Source: Roseateles noduli
Lineage (GTDB): Bacteria > Pseudomonadota > Gammaproteobacteria > Burkholderiales > Burkholderiaceae_C
Direction of reading: 5' to 3'
NCBI GenBank assembly: GCA_002205125.1
Contig: NIOE01000012.1
Coordinates: forward strand, 210,327-274,326
Length of the DNA stretch: 64,000 bases
Shown: positions 45,655 through 56,056 of the stretch, in pieces
Layout: each line of letters starts with the position of its first letter
How positions within the stretch are numbered: the first letter of the stretch is position 1
Notes under the pieces: model-generated
Database searches by the model: none
What the model saw: only the letters and a program-made list of their open reading frames with translations
Told to the model about the DNA's origin: nothing
Program-made: the position numbers and the translations under genes

Positions 45655-47178
45655 TCAGGCCGGCGCCCACTTGCCCGCCACGTTCTTCAGCAGCAGGTTG
45701 ATCGCCGCCAGCTGGCGGTTGCGCACCGACAGCAGCGAGGCCTCCGCATTGAAGGCGCTGTTCTGCGCCGTGGTGACGTCCAGGAAGGACACCGTGCCGG
45801 CGCGGTACTGGTCCGTCACGAGCTCCAGGTTGCGCTGCGCGGCGTCGAGCGCCTCCTGCTGCAGCCGTGCTTCCTCTCGCAGGTGGTCGGTGAGGATCAG
45901 GTTGTCCTCGACCTCCTGCAGCGCGGTCAGCACCGTCTGGCGATAAGTCGAGGTGGCGACCTCGGCGCTCGTGCGCGCCTGCGCGCTGGCCAGCTTGCGC
46001 TGGCCGCCATCGAAGATCGCCTGCGCCAGCGACGGGCCCAGCGACCAGAAGAGGTTGGGCGCCGACAGCAGATCGCTGAGCGTGCTGTTGCGATAGCCGG
46101 CGCTGCCCGACAGCGTCAGCGACGGGAAGTACGCCGCGTCAGCCACGCCGATCTGCGAGTACGCCGCCGCCACGCGCCGCTGCGCGGCGGCGATGTCGGG
46201 CCGACGCTCCAGCAGTTGCGAGGGCAGCATCTCGGGCACCGCCGGCGGCTTCGGCAGCGTCGCGCTCTTCGTCAGATCGAGCGCCGACGGCGGCAACCCC
46301 AGCAGCACCGCGATCGCGTGTTCAAGCTGGCCGCGCGTGGACCGCGTCTCCAGCAGCTGCGCCTCGGCCGAACGCAGCTGCGTCTGCGCCTGCAGCACGT
46401 CGCTGCGCGCGGCGACGCCGCTCTGGTAGCGCGCCTGCGTCAGGTCGAGGAAGCGCTGATACGACTTCACGCTGCGGTCGTACAAGGCTTCCTGAGCCTC
46501 CGCAGTCCGCAGCGAGAAGTAGGTCTGCGCCAGCGTGGCCTGCGCGCTCAACCGCGCCGCGGCAAGGTCGTCGGCGCTCGCCTGCAGCGAAGCGTTCGCG
46601 CCTTCGCTGGCCAGACGCAGCCGTCCCCAGAGGTCAGGCTCCCAACTCGCGTTCAGCGAGGCCTGCACGCTGTTGGTCGGTCCGCGGTTGATCGCGCCGT
46701 TGGTGACGTTGCCGTCCGGACTCTTGCTGCGCGTGCCGGAGAAGCCGGCGGACAGCGTGGGGAAAAAGGCCGAGCGACTCGCTTCCAGCGCGGCGCGGGC
46801 GCCTTCCACCTGCGCGACCGCCGCCTTCAGGTTCTCGTTGCCGATCACCAGGCGGCGCTGCAGGTCGTTGAGGACCGGATCGTCGAACAGCGTCCACCAC
46901 TGCTCGGGCACCGGCTCTGCGGCGGCGGGGCGCGCCTGCTTCCAGAGCGCGTCCTCCTTGAATTGTGCCGGCGCCGCGACCGGCGCGGGCGGATCGACGC
47001 GCGTCACCGCGCAACCGCTCATGACGGCGATCAGCGCCGTCATCGCCGCTGCCGTCGCGAGGGTGTGGAGGGCCGTGCGCGGGCGTGCGGCGGAGACGGA
47101 GGAGGCGTTCGTCATCATCGGGGTCTGCATGTCTGCCGGCATGTCGCTGTGCATGTCTGTCTGCATGTCTGTCTGCAT
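45655..47178 (-). CDS. Outer-membrane efflux lipoprotein (NodT/OprM family)
   Basis: 507 residues. Lipobox VMSGCAV near residue 55 marks a lipid-anchored outer-membrane factor. Two OEP repeats follow (VLNDLQRRLVIGNENLKAAVAQVEGARAALEASRSAFFPTLSAGFSG and ERRPDIAAAQRRVAAAYSQIGVADAAYFPSLTLSGSAGY). It forms the trimeric exit duct for the RND pump. The first 20 codons contain a 12-bp tandem repeat encoding MQTD twice; translation may begin at 47178, 4 bp after the mdtC-like stop, or at Met21/Met22 (47118/47115). Confidence 0.92.
   Translation of the reverse strand: MQTDMQTDMHSDMPADMQTPMMTNASSVSAARPRTALHTLATAAAMTALIAVMSGCAVTRVDPPAPVAAPAQFKEDALWKQARPAAAEPVPEQWWTLFDDPVLNDLQRRLVIGNENLKAAVAQVEGARAALEASRSAFFPTLSAGFSGTRSKSPDGNVTNGAINRGPTNSVQASLNASWEPDLWGRLRLASEGANASLQASADDLAAARLSAQATLAQTYFSLRTAEAQEALYDRSVKSYQRFLDLTQARYQSGVAARSDVLQAQTQLRSAEAQLLETRSTRGQLEHAIAVLLGLPPSALDLTKSATLPKPPAVPEMLPSQLLERRPDIAAAQRRVAAAYSQIGVADAAYFPSLTLSGSAGYRNSTLSDLLSAPNLFWSLGPSLAQAIFDGGQRKLASAQARTSAEVATSTYRQTVLTALQEVEDNLILTDHLREEARLQQEALDAAQRNLELVTDQYRAGTVSFLDVTTAQNSAFNAEASLLSVRNRQLAAINLLLKNVAGKWAPA
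47152..47175. repeat. 12-bp tandem duplication at the start of the outer-membrane factor gene
   Basis: CATGTCTGTCTG occurs twice in a row and a third CATG follows, encoding MQTD-MQTD on the minus strand. Slippage here would change the number of possible ATG starts without shifting frame, since the unit is 12 bp. Confidence 0.85.
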
Positions 47179-47181
47179 GTT

Positions 47182-50100
47182 TCAGCCCTGCAGGGTCGGA
47201 GCCGTGGGCGGCTCGGGATTCATCGGGGGAGCGGCGTCTGGCGTGCCGCCAGCCTTGGCCGCCTTCGCGGCGCGCTTGGCCGCGCGGCGCTTCATCACGC
47301 GCTGGCGCAGCCGCTCCATCGTCACGAAGACGACCGGGGTCGTGTACAACGTGAGCACCTGGCTCAGGATCAGGCCGCCGACGATGGCGATGCCCAGCGG
47401 CTTGCGCAGCTCGGCGCCGTCGCCGCTGCCCAGCGCGAGCGGCACCGCGCCGAAGATCGCGGCGAAGGTCGTCATCAGGATCGGGCGCAGCCGCAGCTTG
47501 GCGGCACGGAAGATCGCCGCGCCCGCCGTGAGGTGCGCCGTCGTGCGCTGCCGCGCGATGGCGAAGTCGATCATCATGATCGCGTTCTTCTTGACGATGC
47601 CGATCAGCAGGATCACGCCGATCAACGCGATGATCGAGAACTCCGTGTTGAACATCATCAGCGCCAGCAGCGCGCCCACGCCCGCCGACGGCAGCGTCGA
47701 GAGGATGGTGACCGGATGGACGAGGCTCTCGTAGAGCATGCCCAGCACCAGGTAGATCGCGATGATGGCCGCGCCGATCAGGATGGGCTGCGACTTCAAC
47801 GCGTCCTGGAAGGCGTTGGCGGTGCCGGCAAAGGTGCCGCGCACCGAGACCGGCACGCCCAGCTCCGACATCGCGTTGTTGATCGCATCCGTGGCCTGCG
47901 ACAGCGAGACGCCTTCAGGCAGGTTGAAGCTGATGGTCGACGCCGGCGAGCCGCTCTGGTGGTTCACCGACAGCGGGGTGTTGGTCGTCTCGACGCGGCT
48001 GAAGGCCGACAGCGGGACCTGCGCGCCGGAGCTGCTGGTGACGTAGAGCTTGCGCAGCGTCTCGGGCCCCTGCAGGTATTGCGGCGCCAGTTCCATGACC
48101 ACGCGGTACTGGTTCAGCGGGTTGTAGATGACGCCGACCTGGCGCTGGCCGAAGGCGTTGTTCAGCGTCGTGTCGATGGTGCTGACCGTCACGCCCAGCC
48201 GCGCGGCCGCGTCGCGGTCGATGACCAGCGAGGTCTGCACGCCCTTGTCCTGCTGGTCGGTGTTGACGTCGGTCAGGTCCGGCAGCTGCGAGAGCGCGTT
48301 GCGTACGCGCGGCTCCCATTCGCGCAGCACTTCGAGGTCGTCCGCCTGCAGCGTGAACTGGTACTGCGCGTTGGCCTGCCGGCCGCCGATGCGGATGTCC
48401 TGCACCGGCACCATGAAGAGATTGGCGCCCGGCTCGTGCGCCATCTTGTCGCGCAGCCGGTTCACGACCTGGTCGGCCGACACCTTGCGTTCCTTCAGCG
48501 GCTTGAGCGTGATGTAGAAGTTGGCGCCGTTGCGCTGCCCGCCGCCGGTGTTGCCGTTGACGTTCTCCACCGCCGGGTCGGAGAGGATGATCTCCATGAA
48601 GCGGTCGACCCGCTTGCGCATCATCTCGAACGAACTGCCCTGGTCCGCCTGCACGCCGCCGATCAGCACGCCGGTGTCCTGCTGCGGGAAGAAGGTCTTG
48701 GGGATCGCGCCGTAGAGGTGCACGTTCAGCGCGACCACCGCGACGAGCGACAGCAGCGCGACCGGCTGGTGCCGCAGCGTCCACATCAGCGAGCGGCGAT
48801 AGCCGCGCGCCAGTCCGCGGTTGAAGCGTCCCGCCGCGCGGGCGAACCAGCCCTTGCGCTTCTTCGCCGCGCCGGGCTCGGGCTCCTTGCGCGGCTTGAG
48901 CACGCGCGAGGCCATCATCGGCGTCGTCGTCAGCGAGACGATCATCGACACCAGGATGGAGGCCGAGAGCACGACGGCGAATTCGCGGAACAGCCGCCCG
49001 ACGACACCGCCCATCAGCAGGATCGGAATGAACACCGCCACCAGCGACAGGCTGATCGAGATCACCGTGAAGCCGATCTCGCGCGCACCGCGCAGCGCGG
49101 CCTCGACGGGCTGCAGGCCCTGCTCGATGTAGCGGGTGATGTTCTCCAGCACGACGATCGCGTCGTCGACGACGAAGCCGGTGGCCACCGTCAGCGCCAT
49201 CGCCGACAGGTTGTCCAGGCTGTAGCCGCACAGGTACATCACGCCGAAGGTGCCGGCCAGCGAGACCGGCACGGCCACCGCGGGCAGCAGCGTGGCGCGC
49301 CAGCTGCGCAGGAACAGCAGCACCACGAGGATGACCAGGCCGACGGCGATCGCCATCGCACGCTGCACTTCGTCCAGCGAGGCGCGGATGGTCGGCGTGC
49401 GGTCGCTGATGACCTTGAGGTCGATCGCCGGCGGGATCGAGGCCTGCAGGCGCGGTAGCAGCTCGCGCACGTGCTGGACCGTCTCGATGATGTTGGCGCC
49501 CGGCTCCTTCTGGATGAACAGCAGGATCGCCGGCTGGCCGTTGGACGCACCGTAGTTGCGCACGTCCTGGACGGAGTCGGAGACGTCCGCGACGTCGCGC
49601 AGCCGCAGCGCGGCGCCGTCGCGATAGGAGAGCACCACCGGCGCGTATTCGGACGCGGTGCGCGCCTGGTCGTTGGCGCCGACCTGCCAGTAGCGGCCGG
49701 ACTGCTCGACCGCGCCCTTGGGCCGGTTGGCGTTGGTGTTGGTGATGGCCTGGCGCACCTGGTCCAGCGAGATGCCGTTGGCTGCCAGCTTGTCCGGGTT
49801 GAGCTCGACCCGCACCGCCGGCAGCGCACCGCCGCCGACGTTCACCTGCCCGACGCCGCCGACCTGCGCCAGCCGCTGCGCCAGCACCGTCGAGGCGGTG
49901 TCGTACATCTGGCCGCGCGTCAGCGTCTGAGAGGTCAGCGCCAGGATCATGATCGGCGCGTCGGCCGGGTTGACCTTGCGGTAGGTCGGGTTGCTCGGCA
50001 TGCCGGTCGGCAGCAGCGTGCGCGCCGCGTTGATCGCGGCCTGCACGTCGCGCGCGGCGCCGTCGATGTCGCGGCTGAGGTCGAACTGCAGCGTGACGTT

Positions 50101-50367
50101 GCTCGAGCCGAGCGCGGAGCGTGAGGTGATCTCGGTGACGCCGGCGATGCTGCCGAGCGCGCGCTCCAGCGGCGTGGCGACGGTCGCGGCCATGGTGTCC
50201 GGGCTCGCGCCCGGCAGCGAGGCGGACACCGAGATGGTCGGGAAGTCCACCTGCGGCAGCGGCGCGATCGGCAGGAAGTGATAGCCGAGCATCCCCGCCA
50301 GCGCGATGCCGATCGTGATCAGCGTCGTCGCGACCGGCCGCGCGATGAACGGCGCGGAGATGTTCAT
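47182..50367 (-). CDS. mdtC: RND multidrug efflux transporter, MdtC type
   Basis: 1061 residues, twelve membrane helices in two repeats with large periplasmic loops. It starts [60 protein letters not shown], which matches MdtC/MuxC rather than Mdt[20 protein letters not shown] holds the proton-relay aspartates of helix 4, and the C-terminal half has [41 protein letters not shown]. With the MdtB-type partner it should form a mixed trimer exporting drugs, bile-salt-like compounds or novobiocin-type molecules. It overlaps mdtB by four bases (ATGA). Confidence 0.95.
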   Translation of the reverse strand: MNISAPFIARPVATTLITIGIALAGMLGYHFLPIAPLPQVDFPTISVSASLPGASPDTMAATVATPLERALGSIAGVTEITSRSALGSSNVTLQFDLSRDIDGAARDVQAAINAARTLLPTGMPSNPTYRKVNPADAPIMILALTSQTLTRGQMYDTASTVLAQRLAQVGGVGQVNVGGGALPAVRVELNPDKLAANGISLDQVRQAITNTNANRPKGAVEQSGRYWQVGANDQARTASEYAPVVLSYRDGAALRLRDVADVSDSVQDVRNYGASNGQPAILLFIQKEPGANIIETVQHVRELLPRLQASIPPAIDLKVISDRTPTIRASLDEVQRAMAIAVGLVILVVLLFLRSWRATLLPAVAVPVSLAGTFGVMYLCGYSLDNLSAMALTVATGFVVDDAIVVLENITRYIEQGLQPVEAALRGAREIGFTVISISLSLVAVFIPILLMGGVVGRLFREFAVVLSASILVSMIVSLTTTPMMASRVLKPRKEPEPGAAKKRKGWFARAAGRFNRGLARGYRRSLMWTLRHQPVALLSLVAVVALNVHLYGAIPKTFFPQQDTGVLIGGVQADQGSSFEMMRKRVDRFMEIILSDPAVENVNGNTGGGQRNGANFYITLKPLKERKVSADQVVNRLRDKMAHEPGANLFMVPVQDIRIGGRQANAQYQFTLQADDLEVLREWEPRVRNALSQLPDLTDVNTDQQDKGVQTSLVIDRDAAARLGVTVSTIDTTLNNAFGQRQVGVIYNPLNQYRVVMELAPQYLQGPETLRKLYVTSSSGAQVPLSAFSRVETTNTPLSVNHQSGSPASTISFNLPEGVSLSQATDAINNAMSELGVPVSVRGTFAGTANAFQDALKSQPILIGAAIIAIYLVLGMLYESLVHPVTILSTLPSAGVGALLALMMFNTEFSIIALIGVILLIGIVKKNAIMMIDFAIARQRTTAHLTAGAAIFRAAKLRLRPILMTTFAAIFGAVPLALGSGDGAELRKPLGIAIVGGLILSQVLTLYTTPVVFVTMERLRQRVMKRRAAKRAAKAAKAGGTPDAAPPMNPEPPTAPTLQG

Positions 50368-53300
50368 CGCAGGTCTCCGCCCGGACCGATCGGACCCGCC
50401 GGATCGGCGATCTGCGGCGCGTCGGGACCGCGGCGTTCCTCGGCGGCGCGCGTTTCGCGCTTCACGCCGCGGCGCTCGCGCCAGCGCTGCGCCGTGCGCG
50501 CGAAGCCGAGGTAGATCACCGGCGTCGTGAACAGCGTCAGCAGCTGGCTCACGATCAGGCCGCCCACCATGGTCACGCCCAGCGGGTGCCGCAGCTCATG
50601 GCCGACGCCGGTGCCCAGCATCAGCGGCAGCGCGCCCAGCAGCGCGGCCATCGTCGTCATCAGGATCGGGCGGAAGCGCAGCAGCGAGGCCTGGTGGATC
50701 GCGGCGCGCGGTTCGAGCCCCTGTTCCCGTTCGGCTTCGAGCGCGAAGTCGATCATCATGATCGCGTTCTTCTTGACGATGCCGATCAGCAACACGATGC
50801 CGATGATCGCGATGATCCCCAGGTCCAGCCCGCCGAGCAGCAGCGCCAGCAGCGCGCCGACGCCGGCCGACGGCAGCGTCGACAGGATGGTGACCGGGTG
50901 GATGTAGCTCTCGTAGAGCACGCCCAGCACGATGTACATCGTCACCACCGCCGCCAGGATCAGGAACAGCGTGCTCGACAGCGAGTTGCTGAAGGCTTCC
51001 GCGGCGCCCTGGAAGCTGGTCTCGACGCTGATGGGCAGGTCGAGGTTGGCCTGCTCGGCCTTGATGGCCTTCACCGCGTCGCCCAGGGCCACACCGGGGG
51101 GCAGGTTGAACGAGATCGTCGCCGCCGGGAACTGCGCGACGTGGTTGATCGCCAGCGCCGCAGGGCGTTCGACGATCTGCGCGACCGAGCTCAGCGGCAC
51201 CTGCACCGAGGTCGTCGACGTCGTGCCGGTGGCGCCGGTCGTCGACGTGCTGCCGGGCACGTACAACCCTTCGAGCGCGCGCGGACCGCTGCGGAACTCC
51301 GGCGCCGCTTCGAGCACGACGCGGTACTGGCTGGACTGCGTGTAGATCGTCGAGATCAGCCGCTGGCCGAAGGCGTTGTAGAGCGCGGTGTCGATCGCCG
51401 CGATCGTCACGCCGAGTCGGCCGGCCGCCTCGCGGTCGATCTGCACCCAGGCCTGCAGGCCCTGGTTCTGCAGGTCGCTGGCGACGTCGGCCAGCTGCGG
51501 CAGCGCCTTGAGCCGTTCCAGCAACTGGTCGTTGGCCTTCTGCAGGTCGCCGGAATCCGGCGAGCTCAGCAGGAACTGGTACTGCGTCTTGGACACGCGG
51601 TCCTCGATGGTCAGGTCCTGCACCGGCTGCATGTAGGCGGTGATGCCCGGCACCTGGCGGTTCGCGTCGCCCAGCCGCGCGATGATTTCCGTCGCCGACG
51701 CGTGACGCGACGCGAAGGGCTTCAGCGTGATCTGCATGCGGCCGGTGTTCAGCGACGCGTTGGCGCCGTCGACGCCGATGAAGGACGCGATGTGGTCGAC
51801 GTCGGGATCCTTCAGGAAGACTTCGGCGAGCTTCTGCTGGCGCTCGCTCATTGCGTCGAACGAGGTGCTCTGCGTCGCCTCGGTGATGACCTGCAGCAGG
51901 CCGGTGTCCTGCACCGGGAAGAAGCCCTTGGGCACGACGACGTAGAGCAGCGCGGTCAGCACCAGCGTGCCGAAGAAGCCCAGCAGCGTCAGCACCGGGC
52001 GGTCCAGCACCCAGTCCAGGCCGCGGCCGTAGGCCTGGATCATGGCCTCGAACTTCTCGCCGAACCAGGTGCCCAGGCGCGAGTGCTTCTGCTCCACCTC
52101 GGGCTTGAGCAGCCGCGCGCTCATCATCGGCGTCAGCGTCAGCGAGACGAAGGCCGAGATCAGGATGGACACCGCCAGCGTGATCGCGAATTCGTGGAAC
52201 AGCCGGCCGACCACGTCGCCCATGAAGAGCAGCGGGATCAGCACCGCGATCAGCGAGACCGTCAGCGAGATGATGGTGAAGCCGATCTGCTTCGATCCCT
52301 TGATGGCCGCCTCCATCGGCGAGTCGCCCTCCTCGACGTAGCGGGCGATGTTCTCGATCATCACGATCGCGTCGTCGACGACGAAGCCGGTCGAGATGGT
52401 CAGCGCCATCAGCGTCAGGTTGTTGATCGAGAAGCCGGCGAGGTACATCACGCCGAAGGTGCCGATCAGCGACAGCGGCACCGCGACGCTGGGGATCAGC
52501 GTGGCGCTGCCGCTGCGCAGGAACAGGAAGATCACCGCGACGACCAGCACGATCGCGAGCAGCAGCTCGATCTCGGTGTCGTCGACCGAGGCGCGGATCG
52601 TCGTCGTGCGGTCGGACAGGATCTGCACGTCGACGGACGCCGGCAGCGTGCCCTGCAGCTTGGGCAGCAGCGCCTTCACGCGGTCGACCGTCTGGATCAC
52701 GTTGGCGCCGGGCTGGCGCTGCACGTTCAGGATCACGCCGGGCGTGGTGTCGGCCCAGGCCGCCAGGCGCAGGTTCTCGGCATCGTCAACGATCTCGGCG
52801 ACGTCGCTCAGCCGCAGCGGGTTGCCGTTCTTCCAGGCAATGATCAGGTTCTGGTACTCGGCGGCGGACCGCAACTGGTCGTTGGCGTCGATCGTCGACG
52901 CGCGCTGCGAGCCGTCGAAGCTGCCCTTGGCCTGGTTGACGTTGGCGGAGGCGATGGCGCTGCGCACGTCGTCCAGCGACAGCCCCAGCGCCGCGAGCGC
53001 GCGCGGGTTCGCCTGGATGCGCACGGCGGGGCGCCGGCCGCCGGCGATGCTCACCAGCCCCACGCCGTCCACCTGCGACAGCTTGGGCGCGAGGCGGTTC
53101 TCCACCAGGTCGTGGACCTTGATCACCGGCAGCGACGGCGAGGTCACCGCGATCGTCATCACCGGCGCGTCGGCCGGATTGACCTTGCTGTAGACCGGCG
53201 GCATCGGCAGGTCGCTGGGCAGCAGGTTGCTGCCGGCGTTGATCGCGGCCTGCACTTCCTGCTCGGCGACGTCCAGCGACAGGCCGAGCGAGAAGCGCAG

Positions 53301-53582
53301 CGTGATCACCGAGGCGCCGCCCGAGCTCGACGACGTCATCTGGCTCAGGCCCGGCATCTGGCCGAACTGGCGCTCCAGCGGCGCGGTGACGGTGGTCGAG
53401 ATGACGTCGGGACTCGCGCCCGGGTAGAGCGTCGTGACCTGGATGGTCGGGTAGTCGACCTCCGGCAGCGCCGACAGCGGCAGCAGCCGGTAAGCCAGCA
53501 GGCCGGCCAGCAGGATGGCCAGCATCAGCAGCGAGGTCGCGACCGGCCGCTCGATGAAGGGACGGGACGGGTTCATGGCCAT
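50364..53582 (-). CDS. mdtB: RND multidrug efflux transporter, MdtB type
   Basis: 1072 residues (MNPSRPF at codon 3 is an alternative start, 53576). It starts [55 protein letters not shown], the MdtB/MuxB signature. [19 protein letters not shown] has the helix-4 aspartates. An unusual Thr/Val/Ser/Gly-rich stretch ([18 protein letters not shown]) is inserted in a periplasmic loop of the second half. It is encoded between the adaptor and the MdtC-type subunit, the same order as in E. coli mdtABC. Confidence 0.95.
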   Translation of the reverse strand: MAMNPSRPFIERPVATSLLMLAILLAGLLAYRLLPLSALPEVDYPTIQVTTLYPGASPDVISTTVTAPLERQFGQMPGLSQMTSSSSGGASVITLRFSLGLSLDVAEQEVQAAINAGSNLLPSDLPMPPVYSKVNPADAPVMTIAVTSPSLPVIKVHDLVENRLAPKLSQVDGVGLVSIAGGRRPAVRIQANPRALAALGLSLDDVRSAIASANVNQAKGSFDGSQRASTIDANDQLRSAAEYQNLIIAWKNGNPLRLSDVAEIVDDAENLRLAAWADTTPGVILNVQRQPGANVIQTVDRVKALLPKLQGTLPASVDVQILSDRTTTIRASVDDTEIELLLAIVLVVAVIFLFLRSGSATLIPSVAVPLSLIGTFGVMYLAGFSINNLTLMALTISTGFVVDDAIVMIENIARYVEEGDSPMEAAIKGSKQIGFTIISLTVSLIAVLIPLLFMGDVVGRLFHEFAITLAVSILISAFVSLTLTPMMSARLLKPEVEQKHSRLGTWFGEKFEAMIQAYGRGLDWVLDRPVLTLLGFFGTLVLTALLYVVVPKGFFPVQDTGLLQVITEATQSTSFDAMSERQQKLAEVFLKDPDVDHIASFIGVDGANASLNTGRMQITLKPFASRHASATEIIARLGDANRQVPGITAYMQPVQDLTIEDRVSKTQYQFLLSSPDSGDLQKANDQLLERLKALPQLADVASDLQNQGLQAWVQIDREAAGRLGVTIAAIDTALYNAFGQRLISTIYTQSSQYRVVLEAAPEFRSGPRALEGLYVPGSTSTTGATGTTSTTSVQVPLSSVAQIVERPAALAINHVAQFPAATISFNLPPGVALGDAVKAIKAEQANLDLPISVETSFQGAAEAFSNSLSSTLFLILAAVVTMYIVLGVLYESYIHPVTILSTLPSAGVGALLALLLGGLDLGIIAIIGIVLLIGIVKKNAIMMIDFALEAEREQGLEPRAAIHQASLLRFRPILMTTMAALLGALPLMLGTGVGHELRHPLGVTMVGGLIVSQLLTLFTTPVIYLGFARTAQRWRERRGVKRETRAAEERRGPDAPQIADPAGPIGPGGDLR

Positions 53583-53601
53583 GGCCTGTTGCCCCCGGCG
53601 A

Positions 53602-55257
53602 TCAGTTGCCGCCGCCGGACGCCGCCTGCCGCTTGGCGCGTTCGGCGCGGCGCTCGGCGATCCAGGCTTCCCGCTCGGCGGGGCTCATCTTCATGACCTT
53701 CTCTTGGACATCGGGCGGCAGGCGGTCCAGCCAGGCCGGACGTTCGCCGCCGGCTTGCGCGGCGTCGTTGCGCGCTTCGGCCGTCGGTGCGCGCAGCGCG
53801 GCGTCCGCCGGATTGCCGGAGCCGCTCGCGGCGCCTTGCGGCGCCAATGCGCCCGAGCTGCCCGAGGCCCGGCGACCTTCGCCCCAGGCGCCGGAGCCGG
53901 CACCGCCCGGCGCGCTCGCGCCACGACCGCGACGCGGCGCCGCATTGGCGCCGGCGCGCTGCTTCGGATCGGCGGCGATGACCTCGACCTTCGCGCCTTC
54001 ACGCAGGCGGTCGACGCCGTCGATGACGACGCGCTCGCCCGGCTCGATCTTGCCGTCCACGGCCATCCAGTCGCCGTCGACCGCGCCGGTCTGCACGACC
54101 CGTGTGGAGACGGTGTTGTCCGCGCCGACGACGTAGACGTAGAAGCCCTGCGAGCCGCGCAGCACCGCGGCGGCCGGCACGGCCAGGCGGTTCTGCTCGG
54201 TGGCCAGCTGCAGCTTCACGCTGACCGACTGGTTGGGGTAGAGCGCGTCGTCGTCGTTCGGGAACAGCGCCTTCAGCTTGATCGTGTCGGTGGCGATGTC
54301 GATCGCGTTGTCGGCCGTCGCGAGCTTGCCGGTGGCCAGACGCGTCTTGCCGTCGCGGCTCCAGGCTTCGACCGTCATCGCGACCTTGCCCTTCAGCCCG
54401 GCGCTGACCTGCGGCAGCAGCGCCGACGGCACCGCGAAGGTCAGCGCGATCGGGCGCGTCTGCGTGATGCTGACGATGCCGTTGGTGTCGCCGGTCTGCA
54501 CGACGTTGCCGATGTCCGCCTGCTTCAGGCCGACGCGGCCCGAGATCGGCGCCTGCACGCGGCTGTAGGTGACCTGCAGCCGCGCGCTGTCGACGGCGGC
54601 CTGGTCGGCCTTGACCGTGCCGGAGAGCTGGTTGACGGTGGCTTGCTGCGTGTCGACCTGCTGGCGCGCGATCGCGTCCTTGGCGAGCAGGTCCTGGTAG
54701 CGCGTCAGGTCGATGCGGGCGTTGTCCAGAGTCGCCTTGTCGCGGGCGAGCTGGCCTTCGGCCTGGCCGAGCGCGGCCTGGAAGGCGCGCGGATCGATCT
54801 GCGCGAGCGTCTGGCCGGCCTTGACCTGCTGGCCTTCGGTGAAGTGGATCTGCTGCAGCACGCCGCTGACCTGCGCGCGCACGACGGCGGTGTTGGACGC
54901 GCTGATCGTGCCGATCGCGGCGGCGGTGTGGCGGATGTCCTGGAGCCGCGCGGGCATCACCGACACCGGCTGCACGCGGTTGGCGGCGAAGCGGCCGCCG
55001 CGACCGGCGCCGCCGGCACCCGGGCCTCCGGGACCGCCCGCACCCGCCGGACCGCTCGCCGCGGAGGCGGGACCGCCCGCCGCGCCTTCAGCGCCGCGGC
55101 CCTTCCACCACCACCAGCCGCCGGCCGCGATGGCGAGCACGACGACGCCCAAGATCCAGGGCGTCGCCCGGCCCTGCTGTCGCCGATGCGTCGATGCGTT
55201 GGAGAGGGGGGAGATGACGGTCCCCGGCACGCCGGGCAGGTTCTTGTTCGTGTTCAT
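53602..55257 (-). CDS. mdtA: RND periplasmic adaptor, MdtA type, with long C-terminal extension
   Basis: 551 residues, against about 400-430 for the family. An N-terminal anchor ([19 protein letters not shown]) is followed by a Gly/Ala/Pro linker. The lipoyl/hairpin/barrel core begins [21 protein letters not shown] and includes [38 protein letters not shown] and [15 protein letters not shown]. After the core ([21 protein letters not shown]) come about 115 extra residues: a low-complexity Gly/Ala/Ser part and then a charged helix ([29 protein letters not shown]). It links the two RND subunits to the outer-membrane factor. It is the first gene of the four-gene operon. Confidence 0.93.
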   Translation of the reverse strand: MNTNKNLPGVPGTVISPLSNASTHRRQQGRATPWILGVVVLAIAAGGWWWWKGRGAEGAAGGPASAASGPAGAGGPGGPGAGGAGRGGRFAANRVQPVSVMPARLQDIRHTAAAIGTISASNTAVVRAQVSGVLQQIHFTEGQQVKAGQTLAQIDPRAFQAALGQAEGQLARDKATLDNARIDLTRYQDLLAKDAIARQQVDTQQATVNQLSGTVKADQAAVDSARLQVTYSRVQAPISGRVGLKQADIGNVVQTGDTNGIVSITQTRPIALTFAVPSALLPQVSAGLKGKVAMTVEAWSRDGKTRLATGKLATADNAIDIATDTIKLKALFPNDDDALYPNQSVSVKLQLATEQNRLAVPAAAVLRGSQGFYVYVVGADNTVSTRVVQTGAVDGDWMAVDGKIEPGERVVIDGVDRLREGAKVEVIAADPKQRAGANAAPRRGRGASAPGGAGSGAWGEGRRASGSSGALAPQGAASGSGNPADAALRAPTAEARNDAAQAGGERPAWLDRLPPDVQEKVMKMSPAEREAWIAERRAERAKRQAASGGGN

Positions 55258-55390
55258 TCGGGCGGGCGATGCTTGCTATGTCGCTACCCTAGTATCTGGC
55301 GACAGCAGGCTGGTGTACCCGAGGAAAAGAATCGCAAAGCGTCGGGGCTAACCCGCGTATCCGCGGGGATCGGCGTGCGCGGCAGCCATG

Positions 55391-55414
55391 AAAAATGCCG
55401 CTCGAAAGCGGCAT
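55391..55414 (-). terminator. Intrinsic terminator of the TlpA-like gene
   Basis: On the minus strand ATGCCGCT-TTCG-AGCGGCAT is followed by a T-run (AAAA at 55391-55394 on the plus strand). The UUCG tetraloop and 8-bp stem make a clear terminator 23 bp after the gene. The remaining gap to mdtA, 55258-55390, should hold the mdtA promoter but I see no convincing boxes. Confidence 0.85.
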
Positions 55415-55436
55415 GGTCCGTGGGGGCGCGGCGGGC

Positions 55437-55946
55437 TCAGCTCTCGGCGAGCAGCTTCTCGATCGTGCCGTGCAGCGCCGCGAAGTCGGGCTCGCCGACG
55501 AAGCGCTTGACGATCTCGCCGCGCTTGTTGATCAGGAAGGTCGTGGGCGTGAGCTGCACCTTGCCGAAGCTGCGGGCGATCTCGCCGGTGCTGTCCATCG
55601 CGACGCCGAAGGGCAGGTTGCGGGTCTCGGCGTAGTTGGCGACATAGGCCGGCGGGTCGTAGCTCATGGCGACGGCCAGCGTGTCGAAGCCCTTGTCCTT
55701 GTACTTCTGGTGCGTCGCGATGACCTGCGGCATTTCCTTGACGCAGGTGGTGCAGGAGGTCGCCCAGAAGTTGACCAGCATGACCTTGCCCGGCCAGGCC
55801 TGCACGGAGGCATGCTTGGAGCCGTCGAGCAGCACGTAGTTCACCTGCGGGGCAGGTTCGGGCTTCAAGCCCTCGTAGGCGAGGCCGGCGCCGATACCGA
55901 CGGCGGCGACCAGCAGCAGGAGTCCGGACCAGCGAGGCAGCTTCAT
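55437..55946 (-). CDS. TlpA/ResA-like thiol-disulfide oxidoreductase
   Basis: 169 residues with an N-terminal membrane anchor (WSGLLLLVAAVGIGAGLAYEG). The thioredoxin fold has the redox pair Cys65-Cys68 in FWATSCTTCVKEMP and cis-Pro in LTPTTFLINKRGEI. Such membrane-tethered proteins reduce periplasmic disulfides, often for cytochrome c maturation, but no cytochrome genes are nearby. It is monocistronic with its own terminator. Confidence 0.92.
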   Translation of the reverse strand: MKLPRWSGLLLLVAAVGIGAGLAYEGLKPEPAPQVNYVLLDGSKHASVQAWPGKVMLVNFWATSCTTCVKEMPQVIATHQKYKDKGFDTLAVAMSYDPPAYVANYAETRNLPFGVAMDSTGEIARSFGKVQLTPTTFLINKRGEIVKRFVGEPDFAALHGTIEKLLAES

Positions 55947-56056
55947 GGGGCCGGAGTGTATGCCCGGGGCTGTTCGCCCATCACTTTGGTGGGGCTTAAG
56001 TCAGGAGCCTGTCAGGGCGCCCGTCGGGTCCGCGCGACGGGCGAGGTCCCGGCGCG

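Noticed and set aside
45619..49458. An open frame of nearly 1280 codons on the plus strand opposite the efflux genes
   Set aside because: It is antisense to two well-conserved efflux genes and consists of Arg/His/Asp/Gly-rich low-complexity sequence; the same holds for the frame at 50586-53696.
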